Assembly (NCBI GenBank): GCA_904501795.1
Contig: CAJGCK010000045.1
Location: 1-9,510, forward strand
Direction: 5' to 3'
DNA: 9,510 nt
DNA from: an uncultured Clostridia bacterium
GTDB lineage: Bacteria; Bacillota; Clostridia; Christensenellales; Borkfalkiaceae
Part shown: piece by piece, positions 1-7,704 of the stretch
How positions within the stretch are numbered: the first letter of the stretch is position 1
How the letters are laid out: the number at the start of each line of letters is the position of its first letter
Notes under the pieces: generated by a model
What the model was told of the DNA's origin: nothing
The model's database searches: none
What the model saw: only the letters and a program-made list of their open reading frames with translations
Made by a program: the position numbers and the translations under genes

Positions 1-35
1 ATAAATCCTGTTGCGGTACTTTCTTTATTTTTCAT
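1..35 (-). CDS. 5' end of a gene running off the left edge (product unknown)
   Basis: Reading the minus strand, an ATG at 35-33 opens a frame that stays open to the window edge and begins MKNKESTATGF. An AAGGAG Shine-Dalgarno sequence (complement of 42-47) lies 6 nt before this ATG, which is close to ideal spacing and is the best ribosome binding site in the left part of the window. The start overlaps the last 11 nt of the tetR gene, including its stop codon, so the two genes are probably translationally coupled in one transcript. Only 11 codons are visible, so no family can be assigned. A gene co-transcribed directly behind a TetR repressor is often an efflux or membrane transport protein or the regulator's own target, but that is inference from context only. 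Confidence 0.6.
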   Translation of the reverse strand, partial: MKNKESTATGF

Positions 36-660
36 TTTTAACTCCTTGAGTGAAAATTTCTATAATAAAATCAACGTTTGGCAAGCTAATTTTTTCTTGT
101 ATTTCCTTAGGGAAAATAACGTAGTTGATGGTTGCACCTTGAATAATAGAAAAAACAAGTTTAGCACAGTCGAAAGGGGAGTATTTATTATTAAACTCAC
201 CATTTTTTTGTCCGGCTAAAAAGAGTTCTTCCATAACTTTTAACATAGGTTTTTTATTGCATGACTTCTTTTTTGGAACAACGCCTTTTTCTTTATAATT
301 AAAGGATTGTGACACGAAAAAATAAAAGTGATAAACGAAATTTTCATCGTTAACAAGCCTAAAAAACAAATCTTCAATAAATAAACGAAGTTTTTTAGTA
401 TAACTTTTTTCTTCATCCATCTTTCTTTTAAGTTCGTCATTATTTTGGTTGTGTTTTATATTGATAATTTCATCAAAAATATCTTTTTTATTTTTAAAAT
501 AATGGTATAAAAGCCCGTGCGAACAGCCTACCTTTTTTACTATATCGTCGATAGACGTGTTGTCGTAACCTTTTTCACAAAAAACCTTAAGCGCGCATAA
601 AGCAATTTCGCGCCTTCTTTTTTCCTTTTTTAATTGTGAATTTTGATTTAAAACTTGCAT
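25..660 (-). CDS. TetR/AcrR-family transcriptional repressor
   Basis: A 211-residue protein with the TetR layout: a basic N-terminal stretch (KKEKRRREIALCALKVF, about residues 11-27), then a helix-turn-helix around residues 36-56 ending in the family hallmark GLLYHYFKNKKDIF. A helical C-terminal ligand-binding and dimerisation domain follows, without a recognisable ligand signature. I chose the ATG at 660 because a GGAG (complement of 666-669) lies 5 nt upstream. The same frame also extends to a TTG at 690, but that start has no ribosome binding site and would lie within a few bases of the predicted transcription start. The gene has its own promoter and nearby inverted repeats, suggesting autoregulation. 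It overlaps the next minus-strand gene by 11 nt, so that gene is the likely target. Base composition is very A/T-rich (25 G+C in the 120 bases 361-480), poorer than the neighbouring core genes. Confidence 0.88.
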   Translation of the reverse strand: MQVLNQNSQLKKEKRRREIALCALKVFCEKGYDNTSIDDIVKKVGCSHGLLYHYFKNKKDIFDEIINIKHNQNNDELKRKMDEEKSYTKKLRLFIEDLFFRLVNDENFVYHFYFFVSQSFNYKEKGVVPKKKSCNKKPMLKVMEELFLAGQKNGEFNNKYSPFDCAKLVFSIIQGATINYVIFPKEIQEKISLPNVDFIIEIFTQGVKNEK

Positions 661-665
661 TTTTT

Positions 666-669
666 CTCC
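666..669 (-). promoter_or_regulatory. Ribosome binding site that decides the tetR start
   Basis: On the minus strand this reads GGAG, followed by five A residues and then the ATG at 660. It supports the 211-residue TetR over the longer TTG-initiated version. Confidence 0.7.
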
Positions 670-673
670 AAAA

Positions 674-691
674 ATTGACGCCAAAGTCAAT
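674..691. repeat. 18-bp inverted repeat, candidate TetR operator
   Basis: ATTGAC and GTCAAT arms of 6 bp surround a 6-nt centre (GCCAAA). The site falls at the predicted tetR transcription start and leader, where a bound repressor would block initiation. Size and symmetry suit a TetR dimer. Assignment to this particular regulator is inference. Confidence 0.45.
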
Positions 692-699
692 ACGTTTTT

Positions 700-729
700 A
701 TTGTATTACTTACTTAGGAATTTTGTCAA
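700..729 (-). promoter_or_regulatory. Promoter of the tetR gene
   Basis: Minus strand: -35 TTGACA (complement of 724-729) and -10 TACAAT (complement of 700-705), separated by 18 nt. This predicts a transcript starting near 693, about 33 nt before the tetR ATG. The -35 is a perfect sigma-A consensus and the -10 has one mismatch. The promoter core overlaps the inverted repeats at 706-739 and sits just before the palindrome at 674-691, as expected if TetR represses itself. Confidence 0.7.
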
Positions 730-739
730 GTAAAAGTAA
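706..739. repeat. Imperfect inverted repeats over the tetR promoter
   Basis: The left side reads TTACTTACTT (706-715) and the right side carries two tandem AAGTAA units (728-739), so several TTACTT/AAGTAA pairings are possible. The array covers the spacer and -35 of the tetR promoter. It could be a second operator, or just A/T-rich coincidence. Confidence 0.35.
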
Positions 740-863
740 GGACTAATTAAAAAAATTGACTCATAAATAAAAAATATTTTGTAGAAAAACTAGTAATGAT
801 ATCAATATATGTTTCATGTGTGATTATTTAATATATAATTTAAAAATAATAGGGAAAAGGCGA

Positions 864-893
864 TTGACACGGGTAAATAAAATAGTGTATAAT
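864..893 (+). promoter_or_regulatory. Promoter of the metK-secA-prfB-tsaD operon
   Basis: A perfect TTGACA (864-869) and a perfect TATAAT (888-893) are separated by 18 nt. The expected transcript start near 900 leaves a leader of only about 27 nt before metK. The stretch 820-850 just upstream is almost pure A/T and may act as an UP element. No other comparably good promoter was seen between here and the tRNA gene, so it probably drives the whole unit. Confidence 0.85.
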
Positions 894-926
894 AAATCGG
901 TATAAAACAAATGAAATAGGAGCAAT

Positions 927-2102
927 ATGAAAGATTTTTTTACAAGCGAAAGCGTTACTTCTGGGCACCCCGATAAAGTTTGCGACCAAATATCAGACGC
1001 TGTGTTAGACGCGTATTTATCGTTAGACAAAAATTCACGCGTTGCATGTGAATGTTCCGTTACTAAAAATTTCGTTTTAGTTATGGGCGAAATAACTTCA
1101 AGCGCAAAGGTAGACGTAGAGAGTATAGTTAGAAAAGTAATTAAAGATATAGGCTACGTTGAAGAAGGCGTTGGTTTTTCGTATAAAGACGTGGAAATCA
1201 AACAGATATTAAACAAACAAAGCGCCGATATTGCGCTTGGTGTAGATAATTCAATTGAAAGTAAAAATTGTACGATAAATTGTGACGTGCTTGATAAAAT
1301 AGGCGCGGGAGACCAAGGTATTATGTTTGGTTACGCATGTAATGAAACGGAAGAGTTAATGCCACTTCCTATAATGCTTGCTCACAAATTATGCAAAAAA
1401 CTTGAAGAAGTTAGAAAGAATAAACAACTAGACTATCTTCGCCCCGATGGAAAGGGACAAGTGACCGTTGAATATGAAAACGGCGAACCAAAGCGTATAG
1501 AAGCAGTTGTATTATCATCTCAACATAATGAAAAGGTTACGACAAAGCAGTTAAGACTTGACCTTAAAAAATACGTTATAGACCAAATTATTCCGCAAGA
1601 GTTAGTTGATGAAAGCACAAAATTTTATATCAATCCAACGGGTAGATTTGAAATAGGTGGTCCGCAAGGCGACTCAGGGCTTACGGGTAGAAAAATTATA
1701 GTTGACACCTACGGCGGAAAGTGTGCTCACGGTGGCGGTGCGTTTAGCGGAAAAGATCCTACAAAGGTTGATAGGTCGGCTTGCTATATGGCAAGATATA
1801 TTTGTAAAAACATAGTTGCATCAGGCATGGCTAAAGAGTGTGAAATTCAACTTGCTTATGCGATAGGCGTATCTAAACCCGTCTCAGTTAGGGTTAACAC
1901 CTTTAATACGGGTAAGTTAGCCGATACCGAAATTGCCGACGTAATTATGAAAGAATTCGACTTGCGTCCAGCGGGAATTATTGAAAAACTTTCATTAAGA
2001 GAGCCCGTTTATTCAAAGACTTCAACTTACGGTCACTTTGGTAAAAACGAACTGCCGTGGGAAGCAACGGATAAAACAAACGATTTAAAAAAATATTTCT
2101 AA
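927..2102 (+). CDS. metK: S-adenosylmethionine synthetase (methionine adenosyltransferase)
   Basis: This cytosolic enzyme makes S-adenosylmethionine, the cell's main methyl donor, from ATP and methionine with release of phosphate and pyrophosphate. The protein has 391 residues, typical for bacterial MetK. Visible motifs are the N-terminal GHPDK (His14, Asp16, Lys17; ATP and metal binding), the first signature GAGDQGIMFGYA (126-137), and the glycine-rich second signature GGGAFSGKDPTKVDRSA (269-285). The C-terminal end is complete, through YGHFGKNELPWE. The ATG is preceded by AGGAG (918-922) with a 4-nt spacer. metK is the first gene of the operon and its stop lies one base before the comF-like start. 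The leader is too short for a SAM riboswitch, so SAM feedback through such an element is not evident here. Family assignment is essentially certain. Confidence 0.98.
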   Translation: MKDFFTSESVTSGHPDKVCDQISDAVLDAYLSLDKNSRVACECSVTKNFVLVMGEITSSAKVDVESIVRKVIKDIGYVEEGVGFSYKDVEIKQILNKQSADIALGVDNSIESKNCTINCDVLDKIGAGDQGIMFGYACNETEELMPLPIMLAHKLCKKLEEVRKNKQLDYLRPDGKGQVTVEYENGEPKRIEAVVLSSQHNEKVTTKQLRLDLKKYVIDQIIPQELVDESTKFYINPTGRFEIGGPQGDSGLTGRKIIVDTYGGKCAHGGGAFSGKDPTKVDRSACYMARYICKNIVASGMAKECEIQLAYAIGVSKPVSVRVNTFNTGKLADTEIADVIMKEFDLRPAGIIEKLSLREPVYSKTSTYGHFGKNELPWEATDKTNDLKKYF

Positions 2103-2103
2103 A

Positions 2104-2826
2104 ATGAGTTTTGTTTCTTGGGTATCTAAAATATTAAACGCCTTTATGTTTAATCAAAAATGGACGTGCTCCGTTTGTGGTACGGAAATTTTTGAAGATG
2201 AATATTTTTGTAAAGACTGTTTAAGTAAATTACCTATCAACACAGGTGCATATTGTGAACATTGTGGTAGACAAACCATTGTTCCAGAAACTTATTGTTT
2301 AACTTGTAAAGATAAACTCACGTATATCGATTTGGGTAGAAGTGCTTTCGTTTATGAAGACCCGATTAGTTATTTAATAAAGGGGTTCAAGTACGATAAT
2401 AAAAAATACCTAGCGAACGTTTTTTCGCAATATCTATCTTCGGTATATTTTAAGAATACTTTATCCGCCGACTTTATAGTTTTTCCGCCCATGACGGAAA
2501 AGTCGCAAAAACGCCGTGGTTATAACCAAGCGAAATTGTTAGCCGAAAAGACTTCCAAATTAATAAACGTTCCCGTAATTGACGTGGTTAAAAAAGTAAA
2601 GGAAACGCCACGACAAGCAACGTTAAATAGGGCGGAGAGAGAAAAGAACTTAGAAAATGCGTTTCGAATAACTAAACGGAAAATATTAAAAGACAAAAAT
2701 ATATTAATTATAGACGACGTTACTACAACCGGTACTACTGCAAACGTAATAGCAAAAAGGTTAAAGAATGCAGGTGCTAAACACGTTTACGTTTTAACGG
2801 TTGCAAGCGTTCGTTCTTATAAATAA
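2104..2826 (+). CDS. ComF-family phosphoribosyltransferase-like protein
   Basis: A 240-residue protein of the ComF/ComFC type. The N-terminal part has four CxxC pairs (Cys22/25, 36/39, 51/54, 65/68), which should form zinc-ribbon structures. The C-terminal part is a type I phosphoribosyltransferase fold with RRGYNQ (137-142) and the PRPP-binding loop DDVTTTGTT (204-212). In transformable bacteria ComFC is needed for DNA uptake, but homologues are widespread in species with no known competence and their exact substrate is unclear. The ATG lies one base after the metK stop. I see no Shine-Dalgarno sequence, so translation probably depends on ribosomes finishing metK. A later in-frame ATG at 2146 has no better site and would leave a short leader before the first cysteine pair. 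No other competence gene is visible. Confidence 0.9.
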   Translation: MSFVSWVSKILNAFMFNQKWTCSVCGTEIFEDEYFCKDCLSKLPINTGAYCEHCGRQTIVPETYCLTCKDKLTYIDLGRSAFVYEDPISYLIKGFKYDNKKYLANVFSQYLSSVYFKNTLSADFIVFPPMTEKSQKRRGYNQAKLLAEKTSKLINVPVIDVVKKVKETPRQATLNRAEREKNLENAFRITKRKILKDKNILIIDDVTTTGTTANVIAKRLKNAGAKHVYVLTVASVRSYK

Positions 2827-2841
2827 AAGGGAGAATACTTT

Positions 2842-5523
2842 ATGGGATTAATCAGGTACATTTTAGGTGGAGACAGTAGACGTAGTCTAAAAAAATTAGA
2901 CAAGATGGCAGACAAGGTCATTTCACTTGAAGAGAAGTATCTAAATTTAACTGATGAACAACTTAGGGAGCAAACTTCGGTATTAAAAGAGCGACTTGCT
3001 AAAGGCGAAACCTTGGACGATATTTTATACGACGCTTTCGCCGTCGTTAGAGAAGCGGCGTACAGGGTACTTAAAATGCGCCATTATAAAGTTCAAATCA
3101 TAGGCGGTATTTGTTTGCACCAAGGTAGAGTTGCCGAAATGAAAACGGGTGAAGGCAAAACACTTGTTGCAACACTACCCGCATACTTGAACGCTCTTTC
3201 AGGAGACGGCGTTCATATAGTAACCGTTAACGATTATCTTGCAAGCCGTGACGCCGAGTGGATGGGTAAGGTATATAAATTCCTTGGCTTAACTGTTGGC
3301 GTTGCAATTTCAGGCATGGAAGATGATGAGAAAAGAAAGGCTTACGCTTGCGATATTACGTACGGCACCAACAATGAAATGGGCTTCGATTATTTAAGAG
3401 ACAATCTTAAAAACAAGATCGAATTAATGTGTCAGCGTTCATTAAATTTTGCAATAGTGGACGAAGTTGACTCAATTTTAATCGACGAAGCTAGAACCCC
3501 TTTGATTATTTCAGGTAAAGGACAAGAATCTTCTGAAAAATACGTTACTGCGAATAGATTTGTTAAATCTTTGGTGTTAGATAAGGACTTTACGATAGAC
3601 ATTAAAGAAAAATCTGTTCAAATTACCGAAACGGGCGCTAAGAAAGCCGAAAGTTTTTTCAATCTACAAAACTTTGCAGATATTGAAAACGCATCACTAT
3701 CACATCACATACAACAAGCCTTAAAGGCTAACTATATCTTCAAAAAAGATAACGACTACGTGGTGTCCGACGGCGAAGTATTAATCGTAGATGAATTCAC
3801 TGGCCGTTTGATGATAGGGCGTAGATATTCTGACGGTTTACACCAAGCAATAGAAGCCAAAGAAGGCGTTAAGATAAGAAACGAAAATAAAACCTACGCA
3901 ACCATAACTTTCCAAAACTATTTTAGACTTTACAAAAAACTATCGGGTATGACGGGTACTGCAACAACCGAAGAAGAAGAGTTTAGGTCGATATATGGTT
4001 TAGACGTATTAGAGATACCTACAAACAAACCCGTTTTAAGAGTAGATATGCCGGATATTATCTACAAAACTGTTAAAGGTAAAAACAACGCAATCGTTAA
4101 AGAAATAGTAGAAAAGCACAAAAAGGGTCAACCCGTTTTGGTGGGTACGGTTACCGTTGAAAAATCTGAAGAAATTTCTAAATTATTGATTCGTCACGGC
4201 ATACGCCACAACGTGCTTAACGCTAAAAACCATGCGCGTGAAGCGGATATAGTTGCGCAAGCGGGTAGATACGGCGCGGTTACGATTGCGACCAACATGG
4301 CAGGTCGTGGAACGGACATTCTTCTTGGTGGTAACCCAGAATTCTTGGCAAAAAGAAAACTTCGTGAAGAAGGAGTTACGGACGACGTTATAGAGATCGC
4401 TACTTCGTTTGTTTCGAACATACCTGAAGAAGTCGTGCCTGTTAGAGAGCGTTATGCAGAAATTTACGCAAAATTCAAAGAACAGACCGACGCGGAAAAA
4501 GAAAAAGTTATCAAAGCCGGCGGTTTGCATATTTTAGGTACCGAAAGGCACGAGTCTCGCCGTATAGACAACCAACTCCGTGGTAGAAGTGGTCGTCAAG
4601 GGGACAACGGTTCTTCCGTATTCTTTATTTCATTAGAAGATGATTTGGCAAAACGTTTCGGTGGAGAAAGAATGCAACACATATACGACTTCTTTAAGAT
4701 TGACGAAGACCAACCTATGCAGTCCAAAATGCTTTCTAGGAGCATAGAAAACGCTCAAAGAACTATTGAAGGTAGAAACTTTGGAATAAGAAAACACGTT
4801 CTAGAATACGACGACGTTATGAACAAACAAAGAGAAGTAATGTACGCCGAAAGAATGAAAGTTATTAAGGAAGAGAACGTTCATAAAGACATTTTAGCGC
4901 TTATTCCTGATTTTGTTGAATACGTAATAAATTCCGTAGTCGACAAACAAAAAGAGCCTAATACTTGGGATTTAGAAGCATTAAACAATTCTATTGAAAT
5001 GAAATTATTGCCAAAAGGCACGAATTTCGTTACTACTGAACGTGCTGAAAACTGGGATTACGAATATTTGCTAAACAAACTTACTGAAGAAGTTATAAAC
5101 GTTTATAACGACAAAGTTGACGGCTATAAAGAAGACGGTATTGATTTTGGCGAAGTAGAAAAGATAGTTCTTCTTAAGAATATTGATAATAAGTGGATTG
5201 ACCATATCGATGCTATGGATCAGTTGCGAAAAGGTATAAGTCTTAGAGGATACGGCAACGTAGACCCAGTTCTTGAATATAAGAAAGAAGGATTTGAAAT
5301 GTTTGAAGACTTAACTTTATCAATTCAAGAAGATACCGTAACGTTATTATTAAAAGCAGAACTCAAGAAAATCCCCGTACTCAAAAAGGAAGAAAAAAGG
5401 GATTTTGTAACCAACCAAGAAGGTACAACCGTTAATAGAACGTCTATTAAGAAAAAAATAGGTCGTAACGACCCGTGTCCTTGCGGTTCAGGTAAAAAAT
5501 ATAAAGACTGTTGCGGTCAATAA
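2842..5523 (+). CDS. secA: Preprotein translocase ATPase SecA
   Basis: SecA is the ATP-driven motor that binds the SecYEG channel at the cytoplasmic membrane and pushes unfolded preproteins across. The 893-residue length is normal. Visible elements in order: Walker A in MKTGEGKT (100-107), Walker B DEVD (207-210) followed by TPLIISG (219-225), the preprotein-crosslinking region, SGMTGTA (368-374), the second nucleotide-binding domain with ATNMAGRGTDILLGG (from 483), and HESRRIDNQLRGRSGRQGD (from 570) with the arginine-finger region. The helical wing and scaffold regions follow, then a C-terminal zinc-binding tail CPCGSGKKYKDCC with Cys879, 881, 890 and 891, the SecB/ribosome-binding type tail. 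The start has an AAGGGAG site 8 nt upstream. The gap to prfB is 10 nt. The order comF-secA-prfB resembles the Bacillus comFC-hpf-secA-prfB neighbourhood, but hpf is absent. Confidence 0.98.
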   Translation: MGLIRYILGGDSRRSLKKLDKMADKVISLEEKYLNLTDEQLREQTSVLKERLAKGETLDDILYDAFAVVREAAYRVLKMRHYKVQIIGGICLHQGRVAEMKTGEGKTLVATLPAYLNALSGDGVHIVTVNDYLASRDAEWMGKVYKFLGLTVGVAISGMEDDEKRKAYACDITYGTNNEMGFDYLRDNLKNKIELMCQRSLNFAIVDEVDSILIDEARTPLIISGKGQESSEKYVTANRFVKSLVLDKDFTIDIKEKSVQITETGAKKAESFFNLQNFADIENASLSHHIQQALKANYIFKKDNDYVVSDGEVLIVDEFTGRLMIGRRYSDGLHQAIEAKEGVKIRNENKTYATITFQNYFRLYKKLSGMTGTATTEEEEFRSIYGLDVLEIPTNKPVLRVDMPDIIYKTVKGKNNAIVKEIVEKHKKGQPVLVGTVTVEKSEEISKLLIRHGIRHNVLNAKNHAREADIVAQAGRYGAVTIATNMAGRGTDILLGGNPEFLAKRKLREEGVTDDVIEIATSFVSNIPEEVVPVRERYAEIYAKFKEQTDAEKEKVIKAGGLHILGTERHESRRIDNQLRGRSGRQGDNGSSVFFISLEDDLAKRFGGERMQHIYDFFKIDEDQPMQSKMLSRSIENAQRTIEGRNFGIRKHVLEYDDVMNKQREVMYAERMKVIKEENVHKDILALIPDFVEYVINSVVDKQKEPNTWDLEALNNSIEMKLLPKGTNFVTTERAENWDYEYLLNKLTEEVINVYNDKVDGYKEDGIDFGEVEKIVLLKNIDNKWIDHIDAMDQLRKGISLRGYGNVDPVLEYKKEGFEMFEDLTLSIQEDTVTLLLKAELKKIPVLKKEEKRDFVTNQEGTTVNRTSIKKKIGRNDPCPCGSGKKYKDCCGQ

Positions 5524-5533
5524 CGGAGTGAGT

Positions 5534-6635
5534 ATGATAAAAAGCGAAGATTATAAAGCAATAGTCAAAGATCTTAAGTTAACGTTAACAGAGGCAGGGC
5601 ACTCTCTTTGACGTCGATAATTTAAGAGTTCAATTAGAAGAAAAAACAAATCTATCTCAACTTCCCGAAATATTTTTAGACCAAGAAAAATCACTTAAAA
5701 TATCTAAGGAAATCGCATCTCTAACAAATAAAGTTACGTCTTTTGATAGTTTAGCAAAAGCGCTTAGTGAAGTTGAAGAATTAATCTTACTTACCGAAGA
5801 AGAAGGCGACGAAACCTTGCTTGACGAGATAGAAGATGAACTTGTTAGACTTCAAAATTTAATTTTCGACATGCAAGTTAGGGCGCTACTACGTGGCAAA
5901 TACGATTCTTTGTCCGCAATACTAACTTTGCACGCAGGCGCAGGCGGAACGGAAGCATGCGACTGGACGGAAATGCTATATCGAATGTATATTTTATACT
6001 GCGAAAAAAACGGCTACAAACTTACCGAACTCGATAGGTTGGAAGGCGATGAAGCGGGGATAAAATCGGTTTCTTTTAAGGTTGAAGGCGAAAATTGTTA
6101 CGGGTATTTAAAGGCTGAAAAAGGCGTTCATAGGTTGGTTAGAATTTCTCCGTTTGACTCTAATAAACGCAGACATACTTCTTTTGCATCTCTTGAAGTT
6201 ATGCCCGAAATTATTGATGATGAAGAAATTAAAATCAATAGTGAAGACCTAAGGATTGACACGTTTAGAAGTAGTGGCGCGGGTGGTCAACATATAAACA
6301 AAACCGACTCTGCTATAAGAATAACGCATATTCCAACAGGTATAGTTGTTGCTTGTCAAAACGAGCGTAGCCAAACTCAAAACAAAGAAATGGCGATGAG
6401 AATGCTTGTTAGCAAACTTATTGAAAAAAAGGAAGCAGAAAGACTTGAACGTGACCAGTCTATTAAAGGCGAAATTAAGAAAATCGAGTGGGGTAGTCAA
6501 ATACGTAGTTACGTATTTTGCCCGTATACGCTCGTTAAAGATCATAGAACGGGTTATGAATGTTCTGACGTTAACTCGGTAATGAACGGGAATATTCAAC
6601 CATTTATAAACGATTACTTAAAGAAATCACAATGA
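5534..6635 (+). CDS. prfB: Peptide chain release factor 2, made by programmed +1 frameshift
   Basis: RF2 recognises UGA and UAA stops and triggers peptide release on the ribosome. Translation starts at the ATG at 5534, with GGAG (5525-5528) 5 nt upstream, and reads 25 codons to CTT at 5606-5608. It then meets an in-frame TGA (5609-5611) followed by C. A +1 slip continues at GAC (5610) to the stop at 6633-6635, giving 366 residues, almost the E. coli length of 365. The joined N-terminus reads TEAGHSLDVDNLR, matching RF2 proteins. The stop-recognition tripeptide SPF (205-207) and the catalytic GGQ (250-252) fall at the same positions as in E. coli RF2 by my count. Residue 246, which is Thr in E. 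coli K-12 RF2, is Ser here. The final TGA overlaps the tsaD ATG (ATGA). Gene callers that ignore recoding will start too late, near 5817. Confidence 0.96.
5596..5612 (+). promoter_or_regulatory. Programmed +1 frameshift site of prfB
   Basis: The slippery heptamer CTTTGAC (5606-5612) is the standard prfB recoding site: tRNA-Leu on CTT slips to TTT when RF2 is scarce and the TGA is read slowly. The following C is the usual poor stop context. The internal Shine-Dalgarno-like stimulator is AGGG (5596-5599), six nucleotides before CTT. In E. coli an AGGGGG lies three nucleotides before CTT, so here it is shorter and slightly offset, unless GAGG (5591-5594) also contributes. Confidence 0.93.
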
Positions 6636-7684
6636 GTTACGAAGATATAGTTAAACAAAAACAACTAAAAGAAAACCCTATAATTATGGGGATAGAAACG
6701 TCGTGTGATGAAACCGCCGTGGCGATAACAAGAAACGGTAGTGAAATACTGTCGGAATGCATTATTAGTTCCGCAACTGAACATGCAAAATTTGGCGGTG
6801 TAGTTCCTGAAATTGCGTCAAGAAATCATACGGTTGCAATATCGCTAGCAACTGAAAAAGCGTTAAAAGATGCCAATCTAACGTTAAACGATATAGACGC
6901 TTTTGCCGTAACGTATGGCGCGGGACTACTCGGTGCATTATTAGTTGGCGTTTCTTACGCTAAAGCGCTTGCTTTTGCGACAAAAAAACCGCTCATTCCC
7001 GTCAGTCACGTTAGGGGGCACGTTTCGGCATCATACCTAACTAAACCCGATCTTAAACCACCGTTTGTAACTTTGCTTGCAAGTGGTGGACATACCGCTG
7101 TTATTGCGGTTGAAGACTACTATAAGTTTAACGTTTTAGGCTCTACGATAGATGATGCGATAGGCGAAGCCTTTGATAAGGTTGCCCGCGTATTAAATCT
7201 TTCATATCCTGGGGGTCCAAACGTCGAAAATCTTGCAAAACAAGGCTCAAACAACGTGGCACTGCCAAAAATGTTAAAAAATTATAAGGGCTCTGAGTTT
7301 GATTTTTCATATAGCGGACTTAAAACCGCGGTAATAAACTACGTGCATAACCAACAAGCAAAAGGTAAAGAAGTAGTGTATGCAGACGTTGCGCACAGCT
7401 TTCAAAAAAACGCCGTTGACGCGGTAATAGAGAGAATAAATAAAGCCGTTAAAAAAACCGGATATAAAACCGTCTGCGTGTCCGGCGGTGTTGGTGCAAA
7501 CGGTTATTTGCGCAACGCTTTATTAGAAAATTTTAAAGATACTAACGTAACTTTAGTGTTGCCGGAGAAAAAATATTGCACTGACAACGGCGCTATGATT
7601 GCGATGGAAGGATTTTTGCAGTATAAACGCTATAATTTTGCCCCCTTAACGCTAAACGCAAGTGCAGTTGTTTCACTTAAATAA
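6632..7684 (+). CDS. tsaD: tRNA N6-adenosine threonylcarbamoyltransferase TsaD
   Basis: TsaD transfers the threonylcarbamoyl group from threonylcarbamoyl-AMP to A37 of ANN-decoding tRNAs (t6A), working with TsaB and TsaE, neither of which is in this window. The 350-residue protein has the ASKHA fold signatures: MGIETSCDETAVA (19-31), KFGGVVPEIASRNH (53-66), metal ligands His126 and His130 in SHVRGH, SGGHT (151-155), GEAFDKVARVL, SGGVGANG, and TDNGAMIA with a metal-binding Asp near the C-terminus. The loop usually written GPGLVG reads GAGLLG here. The ATG overlaps the prfB stop by 4 nt, implying coupled translation. About 16 residues precede the usual family start. A second ATG at 6686 would remove the first beta strand (NPIIMGIE), so the longer form is preferred. 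Confidence 0.96.
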   Translation: MSYEDIVKQKQLKENPIIMGIETSCDETAVAITRNGSEILSECIISSATEHAKFGGVVPEIASRNHTVAISLATEKALKDANLTLNDIDAFAVTYGAGLLGALLVGVSYAKALAFATKKPLIPVSHVRGHVSASYLTKPDLKPPFVTLLASGGHTAVIAVEDYYKFNVLGSTIDDAIGEAFDKVARVLNLSYPGGPNVENLAKQGSNNVALPKMLKNYKGSEFDFSYSGLKTAVINYVHNQQAKGKEVVYADVAHSFQKNAVDAVIERINKAVKKTGYKTVCVSGGVGANGYLRNALLENFKDTNVTLVLPEKKYCTDNGAMIAMEGFLQYKRYNFAPLTLNASAVVSLK

Positions 7685-7704
7685 AGTTTTATAAGGATAA
7701 AGAT

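Larger units (their letters stand above)
661..926. other. Divergent control region between tetR and metK
   Basis: This A/T-rich 266-nt stretch is the largest gene-free part of the window. It holds the tetR ribosome binding site and promoter with two inverted repeats (left half) and the metK promoter and ribosome binding site (right half). The middle part, 741-860, has an 8-bp palindrome TGATATCA (797-804) but no gene, RNA structure or terminator that I can support. Confidence 0.6.

Noticed and set aside
661..690. Longer TetR reading frame starting at a TTG at 690
   Set aside because: No ribosome binding site precedes it and it lies almost at the predicted transcript start. The ATG at 660 has GGAG at good spacing.
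756..784. TTGACT at 756-761 as a second promoter towards metK
   Set aside because: No -10 hexamer at suitable spacing. The perfect promoter at 864-893 is sufficient.
911..919. Three-codon frame ATG AAA TAG just before metK, as a possible regulatory mini-ORF
   Set aside because: It has no ribosome binding site, lies within about 10 nt of the predicted transcript start and overlaps the metK site. Chance is the simpler explanation.
4183..4530. Open frames on the minus strand inside secA
   Set aside because: Antisense to highly conserved SecA motifs, with no ribosome binding site or recognisable protein sequence.
6249..6599. Open frame on the minus strand inside prfB
   Set aside because: Lies opposite the conserved GGQ domain, and the translation has no family features.
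5817..6635. prfB as a 272-residue gene starting with TTG at 5817
   Set aside because: It lacks the RF2 N-terminal domain. The upstream sequence continues the same frame back to the CTTTGAC shift site and the ATG at 5534.
6686..7684. Shorter TsaD starting at the ATG at 6686
   Set aside because: It would begin at MGIETS and lose the first beta strand. The ATGA overlap at 6632 gives a normal coupled start.
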